Assembly: GCF_045629565.1 (NCBI RefSeq)
Contig: NZ_JAZQRL010000104.1
Span: 62,001 to 126,000 of the forward strand
Reading direction: 5' to 3'
Origin: Arcticibacter sp045629565
GTDB taxonomy: Bacteria > Bacteroidota > Bacteroidia > Sphingobacteriales > Sphingobacteriaceae
DNA: 64,000 nucleotides
The notes beneath the pieces were generated by a model. That model had not been told where the DNA came from. It did not search any database and worked only from the letters and a program-made list of their open reading frames with translations. Positions 17,608 to 26,022 of the stretch are shown piece by piece. The translations under genes were made by a program, and so were the position numbers. Each line of letters starts with the position of its first letter. Position 1 is the first letter of the stretch.

Positions 17608-20091
17608 TTATCCCTGATCCTGGATGAACACGTACTTCTTCCCTGCTGTGGTCTCCACATCATAAAGAATTCCTTCATCCACCCCCGGCGTCTGGATTAC
17701 AGCCTCCTTGGATACCAGTGGCTCTTGAATTTCCGCCGTCTGAAAAAGCGGGTTCTTGTTCACTCCTGAAGCGATCCGCAACGCTTCGCCAGACGCTGAT
17801 TTCAGCCTCCCTTTAACCCTCAGTCGGCAACTACCGCCGATCTTAGAAGTGACCGTCAGCTTACTTACCCTGAAATCCTTCCATTCCATATCCACAATAA
17901 AACCGCCCCTTGCAACCAGGCCGCTTACCGATCCGTTTCCCCAAACATCCGGAAGGGCAGGTAGAAGGTGAATATTTCCATCATGGCTTTGCATCAGCAT
18001 CTCTGCAATGCCGGCTGTACATCCGAAATTGCCGTCTATCTGAAAGGGAGGATGAGCGTCAAACAAGTTGGGATAGGTTCCTCCGTTCTGGCCGGAAGTC
18101 TCCTGAGGCGCAGGACTAAGCTGATCGGTAATAAGCTTATATGCCCTGTTTCCGTCAAACAACCTCGCCCACCAGTTCACCTTCCAGCCCATAGACCATC
18201 CAGTAGACTTATCTCCTCGGAAAATCAGTGAAGTTCGTGCTGCCTGAAATAACTGGGGGTTGGAGAAGGCGGATATCTGATTACTTGGGTAAAGCCCGTA
18301 GAGGTGCGATATGTGCCTGTGCTTGTCATCAGGCCGGTCAAGATCCTGCATCCACTCCTGTAGCTGGCCGTGCTTACCTATCTGCATCGGCGGAATACGC
18401 ATAAGGATCGTCTTAAGTGAATCGGCAAATTTTTGATCTGTATTTAAAACGTTTGCTGCACGGATCGAATTCTGCAGCACATCGAAGACCAGCTGGTTAT
18501 CCATAGTCGTACCTGCTGTGATAGACACCTTCCCACGATGCGAGTTCTCCGGGGACATCGAAGGGCTTACCACCAGCCACTTATTGACCGGTTCTTCCTG
18601 CAGCACGTCCTTATAAAAAGTGGCGGCACCCTTCAAGATTGGATAGTACTCTTTCAGAAAAGCCGTATCGCCTGAATAAAGGTAATGTTGCCACAGGTGC
18701 TGGCTTAACCATGCGCCTCCCATTGGCCACATACCATAGAATGCTCCGTCGACAGGACCCGTGATTCTCCATTGATCCGTATTGTGGTGCACCATCCAGC
18801 CTCTCGCGCCATACATCTCTGAAGCACTCTCCCTACCCGTTACCGCCAGATCCCTGATCATTGAAAATAGTGGCTGATGCATCTCCGACAGATTGGTGAG
18901 CTCCGCTGGCCAGTAGTTCATCTCCGTATTGATATTAATAGTATACTTGCTGTCCCATGGTGGGTTGACCCTGTCATTCCACTTACCCTGAAGATTCGCA
19001 GGCTGTGTGCCGGGCATCGAACTCGATATAAGCAAATAGCGTCCAAACTGAAAATACAAGTTGACCAAACCAGGATCATTACCCTTCGCAAATTCCCTCA
19101 CCCGCTGGTCTGTAGGCATGTCAACCTTAGCTGCTCCCGCAATCTGCAGGTTTACACGGTCGAAATATTTCTTGTATTCCTGAATATGCGCACTTTTAAG
19201 TGCGGCATAATGCTTCTTTACTGCCCCGTTAAGACGGGAAAGCGCCCGATCATGCGGATCAGCACTCAAATCTTTATAATTGACTACGTTGGTCCCGATG
19301 GAGATATAAATAGTAGCGGCTGTTGCGCCAGATACACTCAGGCTGTCCCCTGAAAAAGCGGACTTTCCACCTTCGGTAATGACCCGCACCAGCGACTTAA
19401 ACTTTACCTTTCCGGTCTTGTTGTCCGCATTGCCCGAAACACCGTCCAGCGCTACCATACCGTTAACGACACTACTTTTCCATTGCTCATGCGGACTGTT
19501 CATGGCCGCTTTGAAATGAATGCTCCTGGCCTTATCTGCAGTCAGTCTCATAACGATCACGTCGTCTGTCAGTGAAGCCAGCAACTCTCTGCGAAAGGTT
19601 ACACCTTTCACTTTATACGAAACTGAGCTTATAGCGTTATGTATGTCCAGATCCCTGTAGTAGGTTTCAGGACGCTCATGTCCGGGAAACTTCAAAACCA
19701 GATTGCCAACCGGCTGATACTTCATCCCATAGTTATTATCTGTCGCCACCTGCCTGGGAATAATTTTCAAGCCCAGATCCTGTGCTTCTTCATATTTTCC
19801 CTGAGATATTAGCGAGCGCATCTTTTCAATACCTGGTTTAAGTCCCTTTACCACGTTGTTGCCGGGCTCTCCCGACCAAACGCTTTCTTCGTTCAACTGG
19901 ATAACTTCTTCAGAAGGCCTTCCGAAGGTCATCGCTGCCAGCCTGCCGTTTCCGACCGGTAGCGCCTCATTCCAGTTAGACGCTGGTTCCCGGTACCAAA
20001 GCTTAAGATCTGTCTGGGCAATAAGTCCGGAAGCAGACAGCAGTGCCAGTCCGGTCATAAGCGTGAATCGCTTAATCGAATAATAAAGCAT
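17608..20091 (-). CDS. GH95 alpha-L-fucosidase / alpha-L-galactosidase
   Basis: An 827-residue secreted enzyme (signal peptide MLYYSIKRFTLMTGLALLSASGLIAQ). The N-terminal beta domain has the GH95 opening LWYREPASNWNEALPVGNGRLAAM and ESVWSGEP. In the (alpha/alpha)6 catalytic domain the expected active-site blocks occur in order: NINTEMNYWPAE (about 385-396, paired Asn), SPSMSPENS (about 508-516, catalytic Glu region) and FQIDGNFG (about 681-688, Asp). GH95 enzymes invert terminal alpha-1,2-fucose or alpha-L-galactose, sugars found on rhamnogalacturonan and xyloglucan. It follows the hybrid regulator gene by about 146 bases. It keeps the usual length of the family. Which of the two sugars it removes cannot be decided here. 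Confidence 0.93.
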   Translation of the reverse strand: MLYYSIKRFTLMTGLALLSASGLIAQTDLKLWYREPASNWNEALPVGNGRLAAMTFGRPSEEVIQLNEESVWSGEPGNNVVKGLKPGIEKMRSLISQGKYEEAQDLGLKIIPRQVATDNNYGMKYQPVGNLVLKFPGHERPETYYRDLDIHNAISSVSYKVKGVTFRRELLASLTDDVIVMRLTADKARSIHFKAAMNSPHEQWKSSVVNGMVALDGVSGNADNKTGKVKFKSLVRVITEGGKSAFSGDSLSVSGATAATIYISIGTNVVNYKDLSADPHDRALSRLNGAVKKHYAALKSAHIQEYKKYFDRVNLQIAGAAKVDMPTDQRVREFAKGNDPGLVNLYFQFGRYLLISSSMPGTQPANLQGKWNDRVNPPWDSKYTININTEMNYWPAELTNLSEMHQPLFSMIRDLAVTGRESASEMYGARGWMVHHNTDQWRITGPVDGAFYGMWPMGGAWLSQHLWQHYLYSGDTAFLKEYYPILKGAATFYKDVLQEEPVNKWLVVSPSMSPENSHRGKVSITAGTTMDNQLVFDVLQNSIRAANVLNTDQKFADSLKTILMRIPPMQIGKHGQLQEWMQDLDRPDDKHRHISHLYGLYPSNQISAFSNPQLFQAARTSLIFRGDKSTGWSMGWKVNWWARLFDGNRAYKLITDQLSPAPQETSGQNGGTYPNLFDAHPPFQIDGNFGCTAGIAEMLMQSHDGNIHLLPALPDVWGNGSVSGLVARGGFIVDMEWKDFRVSKLTVTSKIGGSCRLRVKGRLKSASGEALRIASGVNKNPLFQTAEIQEPLVSKEAVIQTPGVDEGILYDVETTAGKKYVFIQDQG

Positions 20092-20203
20092 ATGAAATTA
20101 GATTTACATTGAGATGGGTACCAATCACCCTTCCAGGCAACGTGGCACCAAGACAAAAGAAGTCATCGCCTCTGAAACCGAACGCCAAAAACTATCAGAA
20201 TTG

Positions 20204-20217
20204 GTCGAATTTTCGAC
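20204..20217. promoter_or_regulatory. short inverted repeat upstream of the GH95 gene
   Basis: GTCGAA (20204-20209) and TTCGAC (20212-20217) are inverted arms separated by two bases, in the gap between the hybrid-regulator gene and GH95. As the first gap in front of the enzyme genes it is a plausible binding site for the neighbouring AraC-type regulator domain. No -33/-7 element could be assigned with confidence. Confidence 0.25.
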
Positions 20218-20237
20218 AAAATCCCCTTTCAAGGCGT

Positions 20238-23200
20238 TTACCGTAATGATCTCAGATAACCAGATGGGGGCATTCCGTACTTTTCCCTGAAGCACGTTCC
20301 GAAATATTTAGGATCATTAAACCCCACACTGTATGCTACCGAAGCGATGTTGATTTCACCAGCATCCAGCATCTGTTTGCCGCGCTGAACCCGCATATCC
20401 CTGACGAACTCGACTGGTGTCATATTCGTCAGGCTTTTAAACTTTTTATAGAAGGTCGTACGTCCCATGCCAATTTTTTCTGCCAGCTCATCAATATTGA
20501 ACCCCGGATCAATCATACCGGTTTCTACAATTTGGATAACCTCCTTCAGGAACAGCTCATCGCGGGAGGTAATGACGACCTCGCTCGGGCGTAACGTTAC
20601 ATCTCCCGGGTTCTCCAGCAGCTTCTTGAAAAGCTCTTTCCGGGACCTGATCAGGTTTTGCACAGAAGCTCTGAGAAAGGCGTTGCTGAAAGGTTTGGTG
20701 ATATAGTAGTCTGCTCCGAAGTCAAGCGCCTGAATCTGACTCTCAATAGATGATTTCGCTGTGAGCAAGATCAGCGGAATATGGCTGGTCCGCTGATCTT
20801 CCCTCAATTTCTGAAGCATTTCAATGCCGTCCATCAAGGGCATCATCACGTCGCTCAAAATCAAGTCGGGTTGTAGTATCACAGCCTTACTCAAGCCTTC
20901 CTCGCCATTGACGGCGGTCTCCACACGGTAGGTATCACTAAGCTGCTCTCGCAGAAAAGCCCTGAGATCATCGTTATCTTCCACAAGTAATACCAGGGGG
21001 CGATCCCCTACCTTCAGCGGGACCGAAGGCTGTTCTGTGATTGCTGCTCGTCCAAAACCTGCGAGAGGGCGGCCCTTGACGCTCTCATCGAAAAGGTCAG
21101 TTAAAATATGTTCAGCGGACAGCGCACTTCCTGAAAGTTCCACATCGCTGGCTTTCAGTTCTACAGTAACGCTCAAACCTCCGTCGCCATTAACACTAGC
21201 GAAGATCTTACCCCCTTGAAGGTCGACCAGCTCCCTGGATAACGCCAATCCGATTCCTGTCCCTTTAAGCTGCAGGCCATCCTTCGCCTCATCCTGATAA
21301 TACAACTCAAAAATTTTTTGAAGCTTGTTTACTGGCACGCCAGAACCCTGATCATGGATTCTGACGACAAAATTTCCCTCATTTTCTGAATCGCTTACTT
21401 CCACCCGGATCTTTTTACCCGGAGGACTGAACTTAAATGCATTGGAGAGCAGATTATAGATCACTATGTCCAGCTTTTCCTCATCAGCCTGCACAAGCAT
21501 CACATCTCTGGATGAGTCGAGCTGTAGCTCAATATTGTTTTGCCGGGCGGTTTCCTCAAAATAATACGTTACATTTCTAAGCAGAGCAACAAGGTCTACC
21601 GATGTTATTTTCAAGCTGGCCTTACCACTTTGAACCTTGCGGAGATCCAGAAGCTGATTAATAAAGCGAACCATCCTATTGGCATTCTTCCGGACAATCT
21701 CCACGTAAGACCTGCCTTGTTTGGAAAGATCTTCCCTTTGGGCCAATTCCTCTATCGGATTCAGTATCAGCGTCAAAGGAGTACGTAACTCATGAGATAT
21801 ATTGGTAAAGAAGTTCATCTTCAGAGCTGCAAGCTCCTGCTCCACGGCAATTTTGTGACGCAGTCTGATAACGGTTATAACTGTCCTTCTGACCCCTTCA
21901 AAGATAGCCGCGAACAAGACAACATAGAGCAGATAAGCCCAGTAGGTTCTCCAGGGCGGTGGCAGGATATGAATATGTAGCAGCCGGAACTGGTCAGCTT
22001 TCCCCGTGTCCTGCTCTGCATGTTTTATCTCCAACGCATACTCGCCGGGCGGAAGATTTGTATAACTGATCCTTCTCCGGTTACTGTTCTTTTGCCATGT
22101 TTTGTCGAAATCCCTCAACCGGTAAACGTACTGCTGTTTGGCATTCGACCGGTAATCGAGAGAAGCATAGTCTACGCTGACTGTATTTTGGTCGTAACGG
22201 AGCGTAAGGTCGGTGGTGTAGTTAATGTTAGAACGGAGAAGCTGATGACCATCACCTGCAGCTACGTCTTCATTATTCACCTGCAGTTTGGTTAGCACAA
22301 TCCGCCTGTTTTCTTCGGAATCACGAAGCTTCGCCGGAAAAAAAGAAATGTACCCTTTTGATGTACCGTAGATGATAGAACCGTTTGAATGTCTGATACA
22401 AGAAGCTTCTGAAAAACTGACCTGCGACAAGCCGTCATAAGAATCGAACTTCCTAAAATAACCTCTTGAGGGGTCAAAACGACTGAGCCCGCCCTGCGTA
22501 GCGACCCACAGATGACCGCCCTCATCCTCTGTACAACTAAGCACATAATCATTGGATAAACCCTGGGCCGTTGTATAACTCCTAAATTTAAGCGACTCAA
22601 AGACCTTATCTCCAATCGCCAGATTTAGTCCTCCCCCTGAGGTGCCCAGCCACATGCGCCCAGCCCTGTCCCTGAAAATATACTGGATATCATTAATTCC
22701 CAGACTCGTGCTGTCATTCTTAACCTTACTGTAACTTTTCCATCTGCCCCTCTTTTTTCCGTCCAGTATCAGCAAGCCGTTTGTTGTTCCTACCCAAATA
22801 TTTCCCTGACTATCCAAACTAAGGTGGCGGTTCTTTTTGAAAAGTTCCGTGGGATATTTTCCAAAAACCTGGTCTCCTGGTACTATACTTACCGATCCAT
22901 TCTTCCATTGCGCTACGCAGAGACCTGCATCGATAGTTCCTATCAATACACTGCCGTCAGCATCCTCCAGAAGAGAATAGATTTCATTACTTCCCAATCC
23001 GTTTTTTACGTGGAAATGCTGAAGCGTATACTTAGTCCTCTCCTTATTAACCGGCGAAGCAATAAATAAGCCATTCGCTTTCGTTCCGAGCCAGATATGG
23101 CCCCTCCGGTCCTCAATTATCGTGTAGACCATTCCCAAGCCCCCAACAGGCATGTTCACAAAAAGATCCTTCAATCTCCCCTGCTTTCCGAAAACATATA

Positions 23201-24620
23201 ACTCGGCACTTTTAGCTCCTAACCACAGCCTGCCCTCCCTATCCTCCAGAATACCCCGAACGTCATTTTCAGACTTAAGACTTTCACCCGGACGGAGAAG
23301 CGTTTGCCTGAAGTTATCTGCCTGAAAAATCACCTTATTCAAGCCGCGCTCATCGGTTGTAAACCACAAGACACCATCCCGGTCATAATGAAGATAACTT
23401 ACCATGTTCGAGAACATGCGCGTGGACGTATTAGGTTCATTATAGAAATATTCGATCTGCTTTGTTTCCGAATCGTAATAACCAAAACCGCCGCGTTTCA
23501 TCTTCACCCATACCAGTCCTGCCCGATCTTCATATACCTGAAAGTACCGGGTGTAGACCTTAAAGTCCCGGTCGGCTTTTTGTGTAAAGTGCCGTTGAGT
23601 GCCATTTGACGGATCATACATAATGACCCCCTGCTCTGCCGGCTCTATCCATAGCTTTCCATGCCGGTCCTCATAAAGCCGATGTATGGGCTGATTAAAG
23701 GTCTTTTTTCTAACTGGTGCAACTCCGCCCCGGGGTACGCTAACTAATTCACCGCCCGAAGTGGTTGCATATACCAGAGAACGTTGGGCAGATATGCAAA
23801 GCGCATTGATAGAATTGCCTGAGCTCAGCTCGAGAACCTGATACCTCTCCCTCACATCGCTACTCCAACCCTTGCTTTTATCGTATACAACAAGCTCTCC
23901 GCGAGAGGTTCCAAAATAAAGATAACCCTTGTCTTCCTTGCAAACCATATAACCACGCCCCGAAGCAAGCGCTTTATTCACTACACGAAAAGTGAATAGG
24001 CCTCCTGAAGATTTAGAGACACAGTCAAGCCCTTTATCTGTTCCTATCCAGACACTTCCTTTTTGATCCTGGTGTACGAAGTTAACCTGACCTGTATCAT
24101 ACCAGGAAAACTTCATCTTTGTTGATTCCGGATTTCTCAGGCAGAAAATGCCATCGTTCTCAGAGATCAGCCAAACGGAACCATCCTTCAGTATCTCAAT
24201 AGTCTGAAAGCGCAAATCTTTTTTAACTCTGGCATTAATCAAACGGGATACGTTAAGAAAGCGCTCAGTAACCTTATCGAAACGGTATACCTGATCATCC
24301 GCCGCCAATAGCCAAAACCGGTTATTTTTGTCTTCGACCATATAGTTGATCCGGCTATTCTTTAGTTCCGAATTGTCACCCGGCAAAGAACGGTAAGAAA
24401 CAAACTCTTCCCCATCATAACGACTTATTCCGTTCCAAGTAGCAAGCCAGAGGAACCCCTCTTTGTCTTTTACAATATGGTTAATCGCATCATGAGGCAG
24501 ACCGTGTTCTGTAGAAAAGATCTCCACCTTACAGTTCGGCTGAGCCTGGCCCCTCACGCTATGGATCAGGAAAGCTACGGCAATCATACACATCGCTAAA
24601 TGCTGTCTTTTATACATCAT
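20238..24620 (-). CDS. hybrid two-component system regulator (periplasmic sensor, kinase, receiver and AraC HTH in one protein)
   Basis: A roughly 1460-residue regulator typical of Bacteroidota PULs. I chose the ATG at 24618-24620, which puts a signal sequence (MMYKRQHLAMCMIAVAFLIHSVRG) at the N-terminus. Parts in order: two seven-bladed Reg_prop propellers (about 30-800, repeated GxLWLGT-type blades such as GSVWIGTDKGLD and GRMWLGTSGGGLN), a Y_Y_Y domain (about 810-880), one transmembrane helix (about 890-910), HisKA with SHELRTP (His near 943), HATPase_c, a receiver with LILSDVMMP (Asp near 1255) and an AraC helix-turn-helix (about 1360-1458). It senses an oligosaccharide in the periplasm and activates the PUL directly. 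It is the most upstream gene of the same-strand locus, whose distal part also has an ECF/FecR cassette. Confidence 0.96.
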   Translation of the reverse strand: MMYKRQHLAMCMIAVAFLIHSVRGQAQPNCKVEIFSTEHGLPHDAINHIVKDKEGFLWLATWNGISRYDGEEFVSYRSLPGDNSELKNSRINYMVEDKNNRFWLLAADDQVYRFDKVTERFLNVSRLINARVKKDLRFQTIEILKDGSVWLISENDGIFCLRNPESTKMKFSWYDTGQVNFVHQDQKGSVWIGTDKGLDCVSKSSGGLFTFRVVNKALASGRGYMVCKEDKGYLYFGTSRGELVVYDKSKGWSSDVRERYQVLELSSGNSINALCISAQRSLVYATTSGGELVSVPRGGVAPVRKKTFNQPIHRLYEDRHGKLWIEPAEQGVIMYDPSNGTQRHFTQKADRDFKVYTRYFQVYEDRAGLVWVKMKRGGFGYYDSETKQIEYFYNEPNTSTRMFSNMVSYLHYDRDGVLWFTTDERGLNKVIFQADNFRQTLLRPGESLKSENDVRGILEDREGRLWLGAKSAELYVFGKQGRLKDLFVNMPVGGLGMVYTIIEDRRGHIWLGTKANGLFIASPVNKERTKYTLQHFHVKNGLGSNEIYSLLEDADGSVLIGTIDAGLCVAQWKNGSVSIVPGDQVFGKYPTELFKKNRHLSLDSQGNIWVGTTNGLLILDGKKRGRWKSYSKVKNDSTSLGINDIQYIFRDRAGRMWLGTSGGGLNLAIGDKVFESLKFRSYTTAQGLSNDYVLSCTEDEGGHLWVATQGGLSRFDPSRGYFRKFDSYDGLSQVSFSEASCIRHSNGSIIYGTSKGYISFFPAKLRDSEENRRIVLTKLQVNNEDVAAGDGHQLLRSNINYTTDLTLRYDQNTVSVDYASLDYRSNAKQQYVYRLRDFDKTWQKNSNRRRISYTNLPPGEYALEIKHAEQDTGKADQFRLLHIHILPPPWRTYWAYLLYVVLFAAIFEGVRRTVITVIRLRHKIAVEQELAALKMNFFTNISHELRTPLTLILNPIEELAQREDLSKQGRSYVEIVRKNANRMVRFINQLLDLRKVQSGKASLKITSVDLVALLRNVTYYFEETARQNNIELQLDSSRDVMLVQADEEKLDIVIYNLLSNAFKFSPPGKKIRVEVSDSENEGNFVVRIHDQGSGVPVNKLQKIFELYYQDEAKDGLQLKGTGIGLALSRELVDLQGGKIFASVNGDGGLSVTVELKASDVELSGSALSAEHILTDLFDESVKGRPLAGFGRAAITEQPSVPLKVGDRPLVLLVEDNDDLRAFLREQLSDTYRVETAVNGEEGLSKAVILQPDLILSDVMMPLMDGIEMLQKLREDQRTSHIPLILLTAKSSIESQIQALDFGADYYITKPFSNAFLRASVQNLIRSRKELFKKLLENPGDVTLRPSEVVITSRDELFLKEVIQIVETGMIDPGFNIDELAEKIGMGRTTFYKKFKSLTNMTPVEFVRDMRVQRGKQMLDAGEINIASVAYSVGFNDPKYFGTCFREKYGMPPSGYLRSLR

Positions 24621-24754
24621 AACAGAGCGGTCGGCAATCATCAGTTAATTCAGCCTCCAAGATAACGAGTTAATTAATGATAGGAAGCAGATTTTTTCGA
24701 TAGAATACGCTCGTAGCATCGGAGGATATCACCAGATTCTTTACCTTTGATGCG

Positions 24755-25123
24755 ATGTTCTATCGTATTACAGCCTTCCTTATGATACCCCTTCTTCTTG
24801 GCGTCAGCCTGTCGAGGATGGCTGTGTTTGCTGGTTTTGAGCTAAATCGTGATTACATCGCTTCTAAACTTTGCGAGAACAGGGATAAAGCCTGGATGCA
24901 TTGCGAAGGCAAATGTTACCTGTCGATGAAACTAAAGCAGGTGGAAGAAAAGGAAAGCAAGCAGGAGCGCGAAATACAAAAGCAGCTCACGCAAGATTCG
25001 TCTATGCCTGAGGCCTACATCTTTTTCTTTGGAGACGGTGTGAGCACTACCATCAATACACCCTATTGCCAGGCTGTCCTTTCCGGATACGAGACCCTCT
25101 TTTTTCACCCTCCCCGAGTCTGA
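24755..25123 (+). CDS. small Cys/His/Met-containing membrane-anchored protein, possibly metal-related
   Basis: A 122-residue protein with one N-terminal hydrophobic segment (MFYRITAFLMIPLLLGVSLSRM). It is followed by a conserved-looking cluster LCENRDKAWMHCEGKCYLSM (about 39-58) holding three Cys, one His and two Met, then a highly charged Lys/Glu coiled-coil-like helix. I do not recognise a named family. The cluster resembles small Bacteroidota proteins encoded ahead of metal-uptake genes, and the next two genes look copper-related, so metal binding is an inference. A -7-like TACCTTTG lies at 24742-24749, so close to the ATG that the mRNA may be leaderless. A terminator follows the gene. Confidence 0.72.
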   Translation: MFYRITAFLMIPLLLGVSLSRMAVFAGFELNRDYIASKLCENRDKAWMHCEGKCYLSMKLKQVEEKESKQEREIQKQLTQDSSMPEAYIFFFGDGVSTTINTPYCQAVLSGYETLFFHPPRV

Positions 25124-25163
25124 ATGCAACTCCTTTCTATAATTTCTTAATAAAGCCGGAATG

Positions 25164-25194
25164 CGTCATGCATTTCTGTGCATGGCGGTTTTTA
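25164..25194 (+). terminator. Rho-independent terminator or attenuator
   Basis: Bases 25164-25172 pair with 25179-25187 over nine pairs (one G-T) around a TTTCTG loop, followed by a T-rich tract at 25189-25193. It lies between the small Cys-rich gene and the lipoprotein gene on the plus strand, so it may end the first transcript or act as a partial terminator within the module. Confidence 0.6.
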
Positions 25195-25226
25195 TCGCCG
25201 TTAACAACTTTTAGATATCACTTCAA

Positions 25227-26021
25227 ATGAATCATACATTTAAATTAATGATGTTGCTGGCAGCACTGTTTTCGTTTGCCTCATGCAGCAAGAATAACGA
25301 TATAGGCCCTGAACAAAATGCGGAGAAGATCCGGATTGACGAACAGAAAACCGCAAGCGGTGTAACCGTAACTTTATGGGCCGATAAAAAAGATCTCACG
25401 GTAGCCTGGAACAGGCTTTATGTATCATTAAAGAACACCGAGGGTGCAGCTATCACCAACGCAGTCGTCAGCTATACACCTGTCATGGACATGACGTCAA
25501 TGGAGCACGCCAGCCCGGTAGAACAACCTTTGTACAGTGCAGCACAAGCCTTATATGAGGGAGCGGTCGTATTCTCTATGCCTTCAGGTACAATGGGTAG
25601 CTGGACATTAACCGTCTCTGTAAACAACGAACCAGTTGTTTTCCATATAGAAGTAAAAGCCGCTCCGGCTAATACCAAACACACCACAACACTCGTAGGA
25701 ACTGACGGTATAAGCTACCTCGTGTCTCTCGTTCAACCGTTAACTCCCAAGACGGGGATGAATGATCTGGAGATTTTGATTAACAGGCGTCAGGATATGA
25801 TGAACTTTCCCCCGGTTGAAGATTTTAACGTTGAATTAACTCCTGAGATGCCCTCGATGGGACACGGATCGCCTAATAACGAGAACCCTGTTCATACAGG
25901 CAGAGGACATTACAGCGGCAAGGTTAATTTTACGATGACCGGCGACTGGCGACTCCACTTCAGACTGAAAAGAGGCAACACGGTCATTATGGAAGATGCG
26001 GCGCTGGACTTGCTATTTTAA
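25227..26021 (+). CDS. lipoprotein with two YtkA/FixH-like domains, Met/His-rich (copper-type)
   Basis: A 264-residue lipoprotein; the signal peptide ends in lipobox FASC (about residues 17-20). Two homologous beta-sandwich domains are visible. The first (about 40-150) contains VVSYTPVMDMTSMEHASPVEQP and FSMPSGTMGSWTLTVSV; the second (about 155-262) contains VELTPEMPSMGHGSPNNENPV and FTMTGDWRLHFRL. The repeated pairing of Met-rich MxSMxH with a later MxxGxW is the signature of YtkA-like/FixH domains, which are linked to copper delivery. Its stop codon is one base before the start of the receptor gene, so the two are translationally coupled. It probably binds copper at the cell envelope and works with the receptor; this role is inferred. 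Confidence 0.8.
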   Translation: MNHTFKLMMLLAALFSFASCSKNNDIGPEQNAEKIRIDEQKTASGVTVTLWADKKDLTVAWNRLYVSLKNTEGAAITNAVVSYTPVMDMTSMEHASPVEQPLYSAAQALYEGAVVFSMPSGTMGSWTLTVSVNNEPVVFHIEVKAAPANTKHTTTLVGTDGISYLVSLVQPLTPKTGMNDLEILINRRQDMMNFPPVEDFNVELTPEMPSMGHGSPNNENPVHTGRGHYSGKVNFTMTGDWRLHFRLKRGNTVIMEDAALDLLF

Positions 26022-26022
26022 C

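Noticed and set aside
18877..19353. A 158-codon plus-strand frame inside GH95
   Set aside because: Antisense to a confidently identified glycosidase and of low-complexity composition.
24742..24757. A possible complete -33/-7 promoter before the small Cys-rich gene
   Set aside because: A -7-like TACCTTTG exists but no TTTG at the right distance, so it is mentioned only in the gene entry.
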